Source: Thalassovita mangrovi (GTDB lineage Bacteria > Pseudomonadota > Alphaproteobacteria > Rhodobacterales > Rhodobacteraceae). From it: 64,000 nucleotides of DNA. Every line of letters begins with the position of its first letter. Positions within the stretch are counted from its first letter, which is position 1. Below are positions 17,218 through 25,889 of the stretch, piece by piece. Position numbers and translations under genes: made by a program. The notes under the pieces were generated by a model. That model saw nothing but the letters and a program-made list of their open reading frames with translations. It ran no database searches and was not told where the DNA came from. The stretch covers positions 310,001-374,000 of the forward strand of contig NZ_WWEN01000002.1 in the NCBI RefSeq assembly GCF_009857745.1, given 5' to 3'.

Positions 17218-18816
17218 ATGCGTTTTACCATCAAATTCCGCCTGATCCTGACCTTCCTGCTGCTGACCGCCTTCCTGGTCGGCACCGGGGGCTTGGCGCT
17301 TTATGAACTGCGCTACATGAAGCAAAGCAGCGAAACCATCGTGAACGAAAACTTCGCCACCCTGCGCAGCATCGACCAGCTGTCCAAGCTGCAGGCCGGC
17401 ATCCAATCGCGGGTCCGCAATTACCTGCTGATCATCGACACCGGCCAGCGCAGCGCCCTGAAGTCCGAAATCAAGGCGATGCAGGCCGAACAGGACGATC
17501 TGATCCAGCACGAACTGGAAACCGCCACCCCGGCCAAGACCGAGATCCTGAACGAATATATCGGGCTGAAGACCGAAATCGACGCGCTGAACAAGAAGGT
17601 GATGCAGATGCTGATGTTCGGCAGCACCGCGAAAGCGGCAAATCTGCTGATCGAAAAAGGCGCGCCACTGGATGCGCGGATGGAAACCCTGATCGACACC
17701 GTTCAGGGCAACGAGAGCGCCAAGATGAACGCCGCTCTTGCCGCGTCCGAAAAGATGTATCGGCAGGCCTGGAGCGTTCTGGCCGGGGTGATCGCCGCGG
17801 CGATGCTGACCGCGCTGGTGTCGGCCACCGGCATGCTGCGGCTGATCGGGCGCGGGCTGACCCAGGCCATCGCGCTCAGCCGCGACGTGGCCGCGGGCGA
17901 TCTGACCCGCACGGCGGACCACGCGCAGAAAAACGAAATGGGCGACCTGCTGGACAACCTCAACGCCATGGTCGTGACCCTGCGCGGCACCGTGTCGGAC
18001 GTGACAACCAGCGCCGATAACGTCGCCACCGGCGCCGGGCAGATGGCCGATACCTCCGTGGCGCTGAGCGCTGCCGCGCTGAAACAGGCCGAAGCGACCG
18101 AGGAAGCCTCAACCACCATCGAACAGATGAGCGCCAATATCGGCCAGACCGCGCAAAACGCCGAGGACACCAAGGAAGCGGCCCTGACATCCGCCGCCCG
18201 CGCCCGCGACAGCGGCGATGCGGTGCGCCAGGCGATGGACAGCATGTCCACCATCATCGAGCGCATCCAGGTGGTGCAGGAAATCGCCCGGCAAACCGAC
18301 CTTCTGGCGCTGAACGCGGCGGTCGAGGCCGCCCGCGCGGGCGAACATGGCCGCGGCTTCGCGGTGGTGGCCTCCGAAGTGCGCAAGCTGGCCGAACGCA
18401 GCCAGGAAGCGGCGCGGGAGATCGGCCAGCTGTCGGGCGGCACGGTTCAGGCCGCCGAAAAGGCGCGCCACATGCTCGACGAACTGGTGCCCGAGATCGA
18501 ACGTACCGCCGACCTGGTCAGCGGCATTTCCAGCGCCAATGCCGAAATTTCCGCCGGCATGGGCCAGATCAACCAGTCGATCAACGCGCTCGACGCGGTG
18601 ACGCAGGAAACCAACGCCTCGTCCGAGGAACTGTCCGCCACCGCCGAGGAACTGTCGGCCCAGGCCGGGGCGCTGAAGGACACGATCGGCAGCTTCACCA
18701 TCAAGGCCGAGGCGAAGGCATCGCAAGCGGCAGCGGCAGAAGACGCGGCGCCGGAATTCCCCCTGAACGCGGAAACGGAAGACGCCCCCGATTTCACCCC
18801 GGCCAGGGCCGCCTGA
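17218..18816 (+). CDS. Methyl-accepting chemotaxis protein (tandem paralogue)
   Basis: 532 aa, same architecture as the gene just upstream: membrane helix, four-helix-bundle sensor, membrane helix, HAMP, signalling domain. The first ~50 residues and the whole signalling domain are nearly identical to its neighbour, while the periplasmic sensor (about residues 60-190) has diverged, as has the tail. This is the expected pattern after tandem duplication with a change of ligand range. Both end in an acidic stretch with DFTP near the C terminus. A leader and terminator separate the two, so they may be expressed independently. Confidence 0.93.
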   Translation: MRFTIKFRLILTFLLLTAFLVGTGGLALYELRYMKQSSETIVNENFATLRSIDQLSKLQAGIQSRVRNYLLIIDTGQRSALKSEIKAMQAEQDDLIQHELETATPAKTEILNEYIGLKTEIDALNKKVMQMLMFGSTAKAANLLIEKGAPLDARMETLIDTVQGNESAKMNAALAASEKMYRQAWSVLAGVIAAAMLTALVSATGMLRLIGRGLTQAIALSRDVAAGDLTRTADHAQKNEMGDLLDNLNAMVVTLRGTVSDVTTSADNVATGAGQMADTSVALSAAALKQAEATEEASTTIEQMSANIGQTAQNAEDTKEAALTSAARARDSGDAVRQAMDSMSTIIERIQVVQEIARQTDLLALNAAVEAARAGEHGRGFAVVASEVRKLAERSQEAAREIGQLSGGTVQAAEKARHMLDELVPEIERTADLVSGISSANAEISAGMGQINQSINALDAVTQETNASSEELSATAEELSAQAGALKDTIGSFTIKAEAKASQAAAAEDAAPEFPLNAETEDAPDFTPARAA

Positions 18817-18831
18817 TCAAGCACATACCGG

Positions 18832-18852
18832 CGCGGCGGCCCCGTCGCCGCG
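18832..18852 (+). terminator. Possible terminator hairpin after second chemoreceptor
   Basis: CGCGGCG (18832-18838) pairs with CGCCGCG (18846-18852) across a 7-nt loop, 15 bp after the stop. No T-run, so only a weak call. Confidence 0.4.
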
Positions 18853-18904
18853 TCCGCCCTGCGGGCGCTGCGCTTGCGGTTCAAAAAGGATCTGGCGGAA
18901 GGAT

Positions 18905-18980
18905 TGGTAGGCCCGGCAGGATTTGAACCCGCAACCAAAGCGTTATGAGCGCTCTGCTCTAACCGTTGAGCTACAGGCCC
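18905..18980 (-). tRNA. tRNA with CAU anticodon, probably tRNA-Ile2 (lysidine-modified)
   Basis: On the minus strand a 76-nt cloverleaf is readable: acceptor GGGCCTG, D-arm GCTCAACGGTTAGAGC, anticodon arm AGCGCTCATAACGCT, T-arm with GGTTCAAATCC and an encoded CCA end. The anticodon is CAT. It is not the initiator type (position 1 is G, not the mismatched C). The acceptor stem resembles tRNA-Ile(CAU), read as isoleucine after TilS modification, more than elongator tRNA-Met; this choice is by memory of related sequences and remains unproven. Confidence 0.9.
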
Positions 18981-19197
18981 ACCTTGCAACCTGATTAGGC
19001 GCAGCGTTCCGAACCGTCAAGCCGCTTCGCCACCGGCGCGCGGGCAAGGCCCGCCGCCCTGCCCGGAACCAAGCTGCGGGGGGCCGTTCGAAAGGCTGCC
19101 CCGCCATCCTTTCCGGCATGGAAATGCCCGAATTTGATCCCTTTTCCCCCATAGGCAGGCCGAAAATTCTTCCTAAACCGGGCGTAGGATTCTGTAA

Positions 19198-19224
19198 GGC
19201 CCGGGTTTTCCTTCGCCCCGGGCC
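19198..19224 (+). other. Leader hairpin upstream of the small proline-rich gene
   Basis: Perfect 8-bp stem GGCCCGGG (19198-19205) / CCCGGGCC (19217-19224) with an 11-nt loop, 22 bp before the start codon at 19247 and just ahead of its AAAGGAGT ribosome site. Confidence 0.45.
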
Positions 19225-19246
19225 AGACATCGAAAGGAGTACCAGT

Positions 19247-19369
19247 ATGGCAAGTTCCAAACCGCCGAACCAACCCAAGGACACCCCGGCCCAGCCGCCG
19301 CAACCCGCGCCGCAGGGCGCCGCCCCCGACAAGGATCACCCGGTGTTCCCCGATTACGCCAGCATCTGA
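19247..19369 (+). CDS. Small proline-rich protein of unknown function
   Basis: 40 aa with a strong ribosome site (GAAAGGAGT, then 6 bp, then ATG). About a quarter of the residues are proline, in a low-complexity, disordered-looking core of Pro, Gln and Ala, ending in a more conserved-looking DHPVFPDYASI tail. No signal peptide or membrane helix. The good ribosome site and the downstream same-strand gene 35 bp away support its being real. No function can be inferred. Confidence 0.6.
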   Translation: MASSKPPNQPKDTPAQPPQPAPQGAAPDKDHPVFPDYASI

Positions 19370-19404
19370 GTGACCAACGCCGCGATCCGGGCTAGGCTGG
19401 GTGC

Positions 19405-19740
19405 ATGACGCCCGTGAGTTCGATCCGCAATCTCGGCCCCGCCGTGCAAGAGGCCTGCGCCCGCGCCGGTATCCGCTCGGCCGAGGATCTGCGCGCGCTC
19501 GGGCCCGATACCGCCTATGCCCGCCTGATCGCCGCCGGCACCCGCCCCCATTTCATCGGTTATTACGCCATGGTCATGGGGCTGCAGGGACGGCCCTGGA
19601 ACGATTGCCAGGGCAAGGAAAAGGACGACCTGCGCGCCCGGTTCGACGCGATCAAGGCCGCCGCTGCGCCCGGTAAATCCCCGCAATCCGAGATCGAGAG
19701 AGTTCTCGACGAAATCGGCGTCATCGAGAAGCGGCGCTAG
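19405..19740 (+). CDS. TfoX/Sxy C-terminal domain protein
   Basis: 111 aa. The first ~80 residues fit the helical TfoX C-terminal domain: SIRNLGPAVQEACARAGIRSAEDLRALG, then a GYYAMVMGLQGRPWNDC segment. Full Sxy/TfoX competence activators also have an N-terminal domain, which is absent here, as is common for this stand-alone form. Proposed roles of such proteins in competence or DNA binding are unproven. The gene ends 3 bp from the convergent SDR gene. Confidence 0.75.
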   Translation: MTPVSSIRNLGPAVQEACARAGIRSAEDLRALGPDTAYARLIAAGTRPHFIGYYAMVMGLQGRPWNDCQGKEKDDLRARFDAIKAAAAPGKSPQSEIERVLDEIGVIEKRR

Positions 19741-19743
19741 CCC

Positions 19744-20496
19744 CTAGACCCGCAGCGCGGGCAGCCCTACCCCGGTGCTGTCGAACCCGCCATCGGCGGC
19801 GATCACCTGCCCCGTCACATAGCTCGCCTTGTCCGAACACAGGAACACGATCACGTTGGCGATCTCCTCCTCGCTGCCATAGCGATTGAGCGGGATCGCG
19901 TCGTGATAGGCGTCGATGATTTCCTGGCTGTGCACCGCCATCGCCAGCTTGGTGCGCACCGGGCCAGGGCAGACGCAATTGGCGCGGATGCCGTATTCGC
20001 CCAGCTCCGCCGCCTGCTGCTTGGTCAGCTGGATCACCGCCGCCTTGGAGGTGCCGTAAGCCACCCGCAGGGTCGAGGCGCGCAGGCCGGAAATCGACCC
20101 GATATTGACGATCGCCCCCTTGGTTTGCCGCAAAGCCGGTGTCGCCGCCTGGCTGCACAGGAAGGTGCCGTCGAGATTGGTCGCCATCACCCGCCGCCAC
20201 ATGGCGAAGTCGCAGTCCTCGATAGGCCCGAATTCGGCCACGCCCGCGTTGTTGACCAGCGCGTCGATCCGCCCGAACGCATCCAGCGTGTCGGCGATGA
20301 TCTGCGCCACCTGGTCGGGGTCGGAAATGTCATAGGGCAGCGCCTTGGCCCGGTCCCCCAGCGGGGCCATCGCCCGGTCCAGTTCTTCCCTATCACGGTC
20401 GACAAGCGCGACCTGCCAGCCCATGCCCAGAAACTGCTTTGCCGTCGCCAGCCCGATCCCCCGGGCCGCGCCGGTCACGATGGCGCATCTTTCCAT
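19744..20496 (-). CDS. Short-chain dehydrogenase/reductase
   Basis: 250 aa, classical SDR. TGAARGIG near the N terminus binds the nucleotide phosphate, NNAG lies at the end of strand 4, and the catalytic Ser and YGTSK are in the middle. Asp after the second strand (VDRDREE) suggests NAD(H) rather than NADP(H). Substrate cannot be told from the sequence; its 3-oxoacyl reductase-like form is typical of many catabolic SDRs. Convergent with the TfoX-like gene with almost no gap, so the two transcripts must overlap at their 3' ends. Confidence 0.9.
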   Translation of the reverse strand: MERCAIVTGAARGIGLATAKQFLGMGWQVALVDRDREELDRAMAPLGDRAKALPYDISDPDQVAQIIADTLDAFGRIDALVNNAGVAEFGPIEDCDFAMWRRVMATNLDGTFLCSQAATPALRQTKGAIVNIGSISGLRASTLRVAYGTSKAAVIQLTKQQAAELGEYGIRANCVCPGPVRTKLAMAVHSQEIIDAYHDAIPLNRYGSEEEIANVIVFLCSDKASYVTGQVIAADGGFDSTGVGLPALRV

Positions 20497-20551
20497 GATA
20501 TTCCTCCCTCTTTCCGGCGCAGGCTACTGGCTTGGTTTTCCGCAGGAAAGG

Positions 20552-20580
20552 AAAAAGGCCGCGCCCCGGGGCACGGCCTT
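20552..20580 (-). terminator. Terminator of the leishmanolysin-like protease gene
   Basis: On the minus strand AAGGCCGTGCCCC / GGGGCGCGGCCTT followed by TTTTTCC, about 25 bp after the gene's stop codon. Long GC stem and T-run. Confidence 0.8.
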
Positions 20581-20604
20581 CGATAAATCACCCTGCCCGC
20601 CGGA

Positions 20605-21729
20605 TCAGGCGAACAGCGTCCCGTTGATCGCCGACAAAGGATCGCTGCCGGTCAGGTCGCCCGCCGCGAAGGGATTGTCGAGATAGGTGTCGTATCCCAT
20701 GTCCTCCAGCGCGGCGACCGTCATCTCGGACAGGTAGTTCGATGCGTTGATGTACCCGGTCATGATTTCCGACCCAAAAGCCGCCTCGTCCCAATGGCCG
20801 CCCGCGGTGCCCGGGCCGCCATCCATCTCGACCGGAACGCCGCTGGCGGTGCCGCCCGAAAGCGCCACGAAATCGGTGTTGTAGACCTCGGTCGCCATCG
20901 CCCCTGTGAACGACAAATCCTGGGTCGCGATCGACCCCGAGGTCAGCCCCATCAGGTCCCACATCGTGCCGAAGCCGATCGTGTGCAGCATCTCGTGGAA
21001 CACGATGTCGTCGAAAAGGCCCAGCCCATCGAAATCTTCGGCATCGGCCACGTCGAATTGCATGATCCCCGCCACCGGCAGGTAATCGGCGGTGCGGTAC
21101 ACCGTCGGCCCGGCCTGGCCCAGGATGCCGCCCGACCCGTCGATATCGGACAGTTCGGCGGTGATGGTGATGTCATCGGTCGCGTAAGCCCCGCCGATGA
21201 TGTCGGCCACGTCGCCCAGGATGATCGAGCTGATGGCATCGGCCGCGGTGACGAAAGCGTTCTGCAGCGCGGCTGTCCAGCTGCCGTTGAACACGATCTC
21301 GATATTGTAATCCGACCCGTCGGCGCTGCTGACATAGCTGTCGAGCAATCCGGTATCGCCGCCGCCGGAATTCCCGCCGCCCTTGCCACCGCCATTGCCG
21401 CCGCCGCCCTTGCCGCCGCCATCGGACCCGCCGCCTTTGCCACCGCCGACGCCGTCGGGCTTGGCCCAGGCTTCGGTATCGATCCGGTCGATCTCGGCGG
21501 GTCTCAGGCCGGCCGAATAGCTCGGCCCCTGCCAGCCCTGCCAGTCGTCGCGCAGTGCGCGGACGACTTCGAATGCGTCGCCGCCCGGCTCTGCGGGATC
21601 GTCCAGCCATGAAAACGTATCGCTGAACAGATCGGCCAGATCGAAGGCGTCGACCGGGCTGCCGCCGTCAGGGGCGTCGTTGCGTCCAAGTTGGTATTGC
21701 GAGTGGAATAGGTCTGGTTCGAAGGCCAT
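20605..21729 (-). CDS. Leishmanolysin-like (M8) metalloprotease with glycine-rich linker
   Basis: 374 aa. The zinc site is HEMLHTIGFG at residues 245-254, with a probable third ligand His312 (GGHWDE) and a Met-turn EIMTGY around 321-326, the metzincin M8 layout. Residues ~95-124 are almost pure Gly with Lys, Asn and Ser. There is no N-terminal signal peptide; the acidic composition and glycine tract suggest export by a type I system, though no clear RTX nonapeptides are present. Likely a secreted or surface protease. Monocistronic with its own terminator; no T1SS genes adjoin. Confidence 0.8.
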   Translation of the reverse strand: MAFEPDLFHSQYQLGRNDAPDGGSPVDAFDLADLFSDTFSWLDDPAEPGGDAFEVVRALRDDWQGWQGPSYSAGLRPAEIDRIDTEAWAKPDGVGGGKGGGSDGGGKGGGGNGGGKGGGNSGGGDTGLLDSYVSSADGSDYNIEIVFNGSWTAALQNAFVTAADAISSIILGDVADIIGGAYATDDITITAELSDIDGSGGILGQAGPTVYRTADYLPVAGIMQFDVADAEDFDGLGLFDDIVFHEMLHTIGFGTMWDLMGLTSGSIATQDLSFTGAMATEVYNTDFVALSGGTASGVPVEMDGGPGTAGGHWDEAAFGSEIMTGYINASNYLSEMTVAALEDMGYDTYLDNPFAAGDLTGSDPLSAINGTLFA

Positions 21730-21892
21730 GCGTTGTCTCCTCTGTCATCCCCACGTCACCCAGGATGTCCGAGAATACCGCCTTTGTCGCCCCGCCCAAA
21801 GGGATGCGCGCCCGATCGAAGGTTCGGGCGGGTTTTGCGAAGGAATATGTCGCCGCAGCGCGAACAATAGCCGCCTTAACCCCTTATTAATG

Positions 21893-21924
21893 AAAAAGCC
21901 GCCGCAGGGTGTCCCTGCGGCGGC
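21893..21924 (-). terminator. Terminator of ndk
   Basis: Perfect 12-bp stem GCCGCCGCAGGG / CCCTGCGGCGGC (21898-21909, 21913-21924) with a 3-nt loop; on the minus strand it is followed by TTTTT. Confidence 0.9.
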
Positions 21925-21950
21925 CTTTGGAAATCGGTTCGGAAGGTGGC

Positions 21951-22373
21951 TTAGCCGACCAGTTCCAGACCCGAGAAGAAGTAAGCGATTTCGACCGCTG
22001 CGGTTTCTTCTGCGTCCGAACCGTGGACCGAGTTTTCGCCGATCGACAGGGCGAATTCCTTGCGGATGGTGCCTTCGTCGGCTTCGGCCGGGTTGGTGGC
22101 GCCCATCACTTCGCGGTTCTTGGCGATGGCGTTTTCACCTTCCAGAACCTGCACGACGATCGGCTCGGATGCCATGAATTCGCACAGTTCGTCGTAGAAG
22201 GGACGCTCGGCATGGACGGCATAGAACACGCCGGCCTGCGCCTTGGTCAGGTGGATCCGCTTCTGCGCGATGATGCGCAGGCCTGCGGCTTCCAGCTTGG
22301 CGTTGATGGCGCCGGTCAGGTTGCGCTTGGTGGCGTCGGGCTTGATGATCGAGAAAGTGCGTTGAATGGCCAT
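21951..22373 (-). CDS. ndk: Nucleoside diphosphate kinase
   Basis: 140 aa, standard length. It transfers the gamma phosphate of ATP to NDPs through a phospho-histidine. [10 protein letters not shown] opens the protein, [10 protein letters not shown] is in the middle, and the catalytic His is in NSVHGSDA. The start at 22373 is fixed by GAGGA 7 bp upstream, though an ATG two codons earlier is also possible. A strong terminator follows at 21893-21924. The upstream open frame extending to 22511 runs over the neighbouring gene's end and is not part of the protein. Confidence 0.97.
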   Translation of the reverse strand: MAIQRTFSIIKPDATKRNLTGAINAKLEAAGLRIIAQKRIHLTKAQAGVFYAVHAERPFYDELCEFMASEPIVVQVLEGENAIAKNREVMGATNPAEADEGTIRKEFALSIGENSVHGSDAEETAAVEIAYFFSGLELVG

Positions 22374-22470
22374 GGTCATGTCCTCGGTTACCTGGCGCCG
22401 GACGCGCGGGCCCGGCGGTATGAAAATCGCCGCCCCACTAACACGCGTCACACGGTTTGAAAAGAAGCAA

Positions 22471-23664
22471 TCACGCCGTTTGCGGGCGTCTTTCCAGCCC
22501 GCGCACCGCATAGGCCGCGATCACCCCGGCCAGGCTGGAGGCCGCCATCGCGCCGAGCAGCACATAGACCCCAAGCGGCCCCACCACCAGCGCGCTGACC
22601 AGCGGCGTCAGCGCCGCCCCCACCGCCAGCGTCAGCGTGCCCGACAGGCCCGAGGCGCTGCCCGCCAGCCTTGGCGCCACCGACATCACGCCGACATTCG
22701 CCCCCGGCAGGGTCAGCCCGTTGCCAAAGCCCAGCATGACCGCGCCACCGAACAGCACCGCCGGGTGGAACAGCCCCACAGCCAGCAGCGCCATCGCTCC
22801 CACGGTGCCCGCCAGCGACGCCCAGCGGCCCGCCAGGATCATCGCCATGGTGCCCAGCCGCGGCCCCAGCCGGGTCGACACCAGGTTGCCGACCATGAAC
22901 CCCACCGCCGTCGCGCCCATCATCAGGCCCAAGGCGCTCGGGCTCAGCCCGAAGGCTTTTTCGCCCACCTGCGGCGCGCCCGCCAGATAGGCGTAGAAGC
23001 CGCCGATGGAAAAGATCAGGCAGCCGCAATAGGCCCAGAACAGGCCGGAACGCAGCAGCTCCGGATAGCTGCGGAACTGGGCGCGGAAACTGTTCTGCGG
23101 TGTCAGGTTGGTTTCGCCCAGGTCGACCCAGCTCAGCACCAGCAGCGCCGCGCCGGAGACCGCGAAGACCCAGAAATTCGACCGCCAGCCGAACAGGTCG
23201 CCCAGGGCCCCGCCCAGCACCGGCGCCAGCAGCGGCGCCAGCGCCATCGCCGATCCGACCACCGCCAGAAGCCGCGTCGCCTCGGCCGGTTCGGCCACGT
23301 CGCGGATCACCGCGCGCGACAGCACCATGCCCGACACGACGCCCGCCTGCAGCATGCGAAAGCCCAGGAAGACCCAGATATCGCCCGCCAAGGCGCAGCC
23401 GACCGAGGCCAGGGTGAACACCGCCAGCCCGGCCAGGATCACCGGGCGCCGCCCCACCATATCCGACACCGGCCCCATCACCAGCTGCAGCACCGCCGAC
23501 ACCGCCAGGTAGCCGCCGATCGACAGCGACACGACCGAATAGGGCGCGCCGAAATCGGCCGCGATCCGGCTCAGCGAGGGCAGGAACATGTTCAGCGACA
23601 TCACCGAAAGCGATGTCAGCAGGATCAGCGTCAGCAGACGCGGTTTCGACCGGGGGGCGTGCAT
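22471..23664 (-). CDS. Bcr/CflA-type multidrug MFS transporter
   Basis: 397 aa with twelve predicted membrane helices. The loop between helices 2 and 3 carries [13 protein letters not shown], the MFS signature, and the opening [23 protein letters not shown] is typical of the Bcr/CflA drug-efflux family. Likely proton-driven export of small hydrophobic drugs or metabolites across the inner membrane; substrate unknown. The start codon is only 8 bp from a perfect inverted repeat (23673-23688) that also covers the ribosome site region. It is divergent from the ABC-F gene across about 140 bp. Confidence 0.88.
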   Translation of the reverse strand: MHAPRSKPRLLTLILLTSLSVMSLNMFLPSLSRIAADFGAPYSVVSLSIGGYLAVSAVLQLVMGPVSDMVGRRPVILAGLAVFTLASVGCALAGDIWVFLGFRMLQAGVVSGMVLSRAVIRDVAEPAEATRLLAVVGSAMALAPLLAPVLGGALGDLFGWRSNFWVFAVSGAALLVLSWVDLGETNLTPQNSFRAQFRSYPELLRSGLFWAYCGCLIFSIGGFYAYLAGAPQVGEKAFGLSPSALGLMMGATAVGFMVGNLVSTRLGPRLGTMAMILAGRWASLAGTVGAMALLAVGLFHPAVLFGGAVMLGFGNGLTLPGANVGVMSVAPRLAGSASGLSGTLTLAVGAALTPLVSALVVGPLGVYVLLGAMAASSLAGVIAAYAVRGLERRPQTA

Positions 23665-23672
23665 GGGAATTC

Positions 23673-23688
23673 CGTTAACAGGTTAACG
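23673..23688. promoter_or_regulatory. Candidate operator overlapping the MFS gene ribosome site
   Basis: CGTTAAC (23673-23679) and GTTAACG (23682-23688) are perfect inverted arms with a 2-bp centre, 9 bp upstream of the MFS start. A dimeric repressor site is the simplest reading. The right part TTAACGTAA resembles the ACGT-containing arm at 350-357. Confidence 0.45.
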
Positions 23689-23776
23689 TAATCAGGATAC
23701 GCCTCTGCGCCGCAGCATGCAAGGCGATGCGCGCAGCGACACTGCGCCATTCTAAATTGCCGCGCCCGATTGACAG

Positions 23777-23787
23777 CCCCCCCCCCC
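23777..23787. repeat. Homopolymeric C tract (11 bp) ahead of the ABC-F gene
   Basis: Eleven consecutive C residues end 17 bp before the ABC-F start codon. Such tracts slip during replication and also in sequencing, and this one lies in the probable leader or promoter of the gene. Confidence 0.8.
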
Positions 23788-23804
23788 TCTGGCACTCCGC
23801 CATC

Positions 23805-25655
23805 ATGTTGCGCATCCAAGACCTCTCCTATTCCATCGAAGGCCGCCCCCTGTTCGAGGGCGCCTCGGCCACGATTCCCACCGGCCACAAGGTGGGCCTG
23901 ATCGGCCGCAACGGCGCCGGCAAGACGACGCTGTTCAAGCTGATCAAGGGCGACCTGCATGCCGATGGCGGATCGATCTCGATACCCGCCCGCGCCCGCA
24001 TCGGCGGCGTGGCGCAGGAAGTGCCGGGCAACGAGGTGTCGCTGTTGGACACGGTGCTGGCCGCCGATACCGAACGCGCCGCGCTGATGGCGGAATCCGA
24101 AACCGCCACCGACCCGGGCCGCATCGCCGACATCCAGACCCGTCTGGCCGATATCGACGCCTGGAGCGCCGAAGGCCGCGCCTCGTCGATCCTGCGCGGG
24201 CTGGGATTTGACGCTGAGGAACAGCGGCAGCCCTGTTCGGCCTTTTCGGGCGGCTGGCGGATGCGGGTCGCGCTGGCCTCGGTGCTGTTCGCGCAGCCCG
24301 ATTTCCTTCTCTTGGACGAACCGACCAACTATCTCGACCTCGAAGGGGCGCTGTGGCTGGAAAGCTACCTGGCGAAATACCCGCATACGGTGATCATCAT
24401 CAGCCACGACCGCGATCTGCTGAACCGCGCGGTGGGCTCGATCCTGCATCTCGAAAACCGCCAGCTGACCTATTACACCGGCCCTTACGATCAATTCGCC
24501 CGCCAGCGCGCCGAACAGCGCGCGGTGCAAGCGGCGCAGGCCAAGAAACAAGAAGCCCGCCGCGCCCACCTGCAAAGCTTCGTCGACCGGTTCAAGGCCA
24601 AGGCGTCGAAGGCCAAGCAGGCGCAGTCGCGCGTCAAGATGCTGGAAAAGATGGACACGATCCGCGCGCCCGAGGATGCCGCGCGCACCGTCTTCACCTT
24701 CCCTGAACCCGAGGAACTGTCGCCGCCGATCATTTCCACCGAGGACGTGTCGGTCGGTTACGACGGGCACGTGGTGCTGAGCAGGCTGAACCTGCGCATC
24801 GACCAGGACGACCGGATCGCGCTTCTTGGCAAGAACGGCCAGGGCAAATCCACCCTGGCGAAACTGCTGTCGGACCGGCTGGACCCGATGCAGGGCAGGA
24901 TCGCGCGCTCGTCGAAACTGCGCATCGGCTTCTTCGCCCAGCACCAGGTCGACGAACTTTATGTCGACGAAACCCCGATCCAGCACCTGCAGCGCGAATT
25001 GCCCGGCGAACATCCCAGCAAGCTGCGCGCGCGGCTGGCGGGCTTCGGGCTGATGGCGGAACAGGCGGAAACCGAGGTCGGGCGTCTTTCTGGCGGGCAG
25101 AAGGCGCGCTTGTCGCTGCTCTTGGCCACCCTGCCCGCGCCGCACCTGCTGATCCTTGATGAGCCGACCAACCACCTGGACATCGAAAGCCGCGAAGCGC
25201 TGGTCGAGGCGCTGACCGCCTATTCCGGCGCGGTGATCCTGGTCAGCCACGACATGCACCTGCTGTCGATGGTGGCCGACCGGCTGTGGCTGGTCAAAGG
25301 CGGCGCGGTGACGCCCTATGAGGACGATCTCGACGCCTATCGCAAGATGCTGCTGCAGGCCGACCAGCCGCCGAAAGTCGAAAAGCCCAAAGCCGCGCCG
25401 CCGCCCAAACGGGCCAGCCGCGACGAAATCCTCGCCCTGCGCGCCGAGGTGCGCAAATGCGAAGAGCGCATGGGCAAGCTGACCGAGATGGACAAGAAGC
25501 TGCAGACCCGGCTGGCCGACCCGACGCTGTTTTCCGAACGCAAGGGCGAAGCGGTGGTGCTGCAGAAGAAATACGCCGAGCTGCGCGAAGCGATGGACCG
25601 CGCCGAGGCGCTGTGGATGGACGCGCTGGAAAAGCTGGAAGCGGCGGAAAGCTGA
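23805..25655 (+). CDS. ABC-F family ATPase (ribosome-associated, Uup/YheS-like)
   Basis: 616 aa with two ABC cassettes and no membrane segments. The first has Walker A GRNGAGKTT and signature FSGGWRMRVALA; the second has GKNGQGKST and LSGGQKARLSLL. An Arg/Lys-rich linker near residues 250-300 matches the P-site tRNA interaction motif region of ABC-F proteins, and the C terminus forms a coiled coil. These proteins act on the translating ribosome or confer antibiotic protection. The start at 23805 has no Shine-Dalgarno; a C11 tract precedes it. Which ABC-F subgroup it belongs to is not settled. Confidence 0.92.
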   Translation: MLRIQDLSYSIEGRPLFEGASATIPTGHKVGLIGRNGAGKTTLFKLIKGDLHADGGSISIPARARIGGVAQEVPGNEVSLLDTVLAADTERAALMAESETATDPGRIADIQTRLADIDAWSAEGRASSILRGLGFDAEEQRQPCSAFSGGWRMRVALASVLFAQPDFLLLDEPTNYLDLEGALWLESYLAKYPHTVIIISHDRDLLNRAVGSILHLENRQLTYYTGPYDQFARQRAEQRAVQAAQAKKQEARRAHLQSFVDRFKAKASKAKQAQSRVKMLEKMDTIRAPEDAARTVFTFPEPEELSPPIISTEDVSVGYDGHVVLSRLNLRIDQDDRIALLGKNGQGKSTLAKLLSDRLDPMQGRIARSSKLRIGFFAQHQVDELYVDETPIQHLQRELPGEHPSKLRARLAGFGLMAEQAETEVGRLSGGQKARLSLLLATLPAPHLLILDEPTNHLDIESREALVEALTAYSGAVILVSHDMHLLSMVADRLWLVKGGAVTPYEDDLDAYRKMLLQADQPPKVEKPKAAPPPKRASRDEILALRAEVRKCEERMGKLTEMDKKLQTRLADPTLFSERKGEAVVLQKKYAELREAMDRAEALWMDALEKLEAAES

Positions 25656-25723
25656 CCCCCTTTCCAATGCGGGGGCGGCCCGACGCGGCCCTCCCCGCCA
25701 AACACGGCAAAAGACCGTTTCGA

Positions 25724-25758
25724 TCCGCCGTTTGCCGAAACGCAACGGCGGACTATTT
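25724..25758 (+). terminator. Terminator-like hairpin after the ABC-F gene
   Basis: TCCGCCGTT (25724-25732) pairs perfectly with AACGGCGGA (25744-25752), 11-nt loop, followed by CTATTTC. It lies 69 bp after the stop. Confidence 0.55.
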
Positions 25759-25889
25759 CATTGGGTGAGCATCAAAACACGTGACATGCCCCGAACCGCC
25801 CGCGCTGCGGCGGTACGGGCCGAAATGGGTCATGCGGCTTGCGGGGCGTCGGTGGCGTTGAAGCTCGTTCACTTACCAGGGAGGATACG

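Noticed and set aside
18905-18980. Possible integration site for a genomic island at the tRNA gene
   Set aside because: No integrase, no duplicated tRNA 3' end and no change of composition on either side.
23777-23787. C11 tract as evidence of phase variation
   Set aside because: Kept only as an observation: no repeat length variation is visible from one sequence, and the tract is outside the coding frame.
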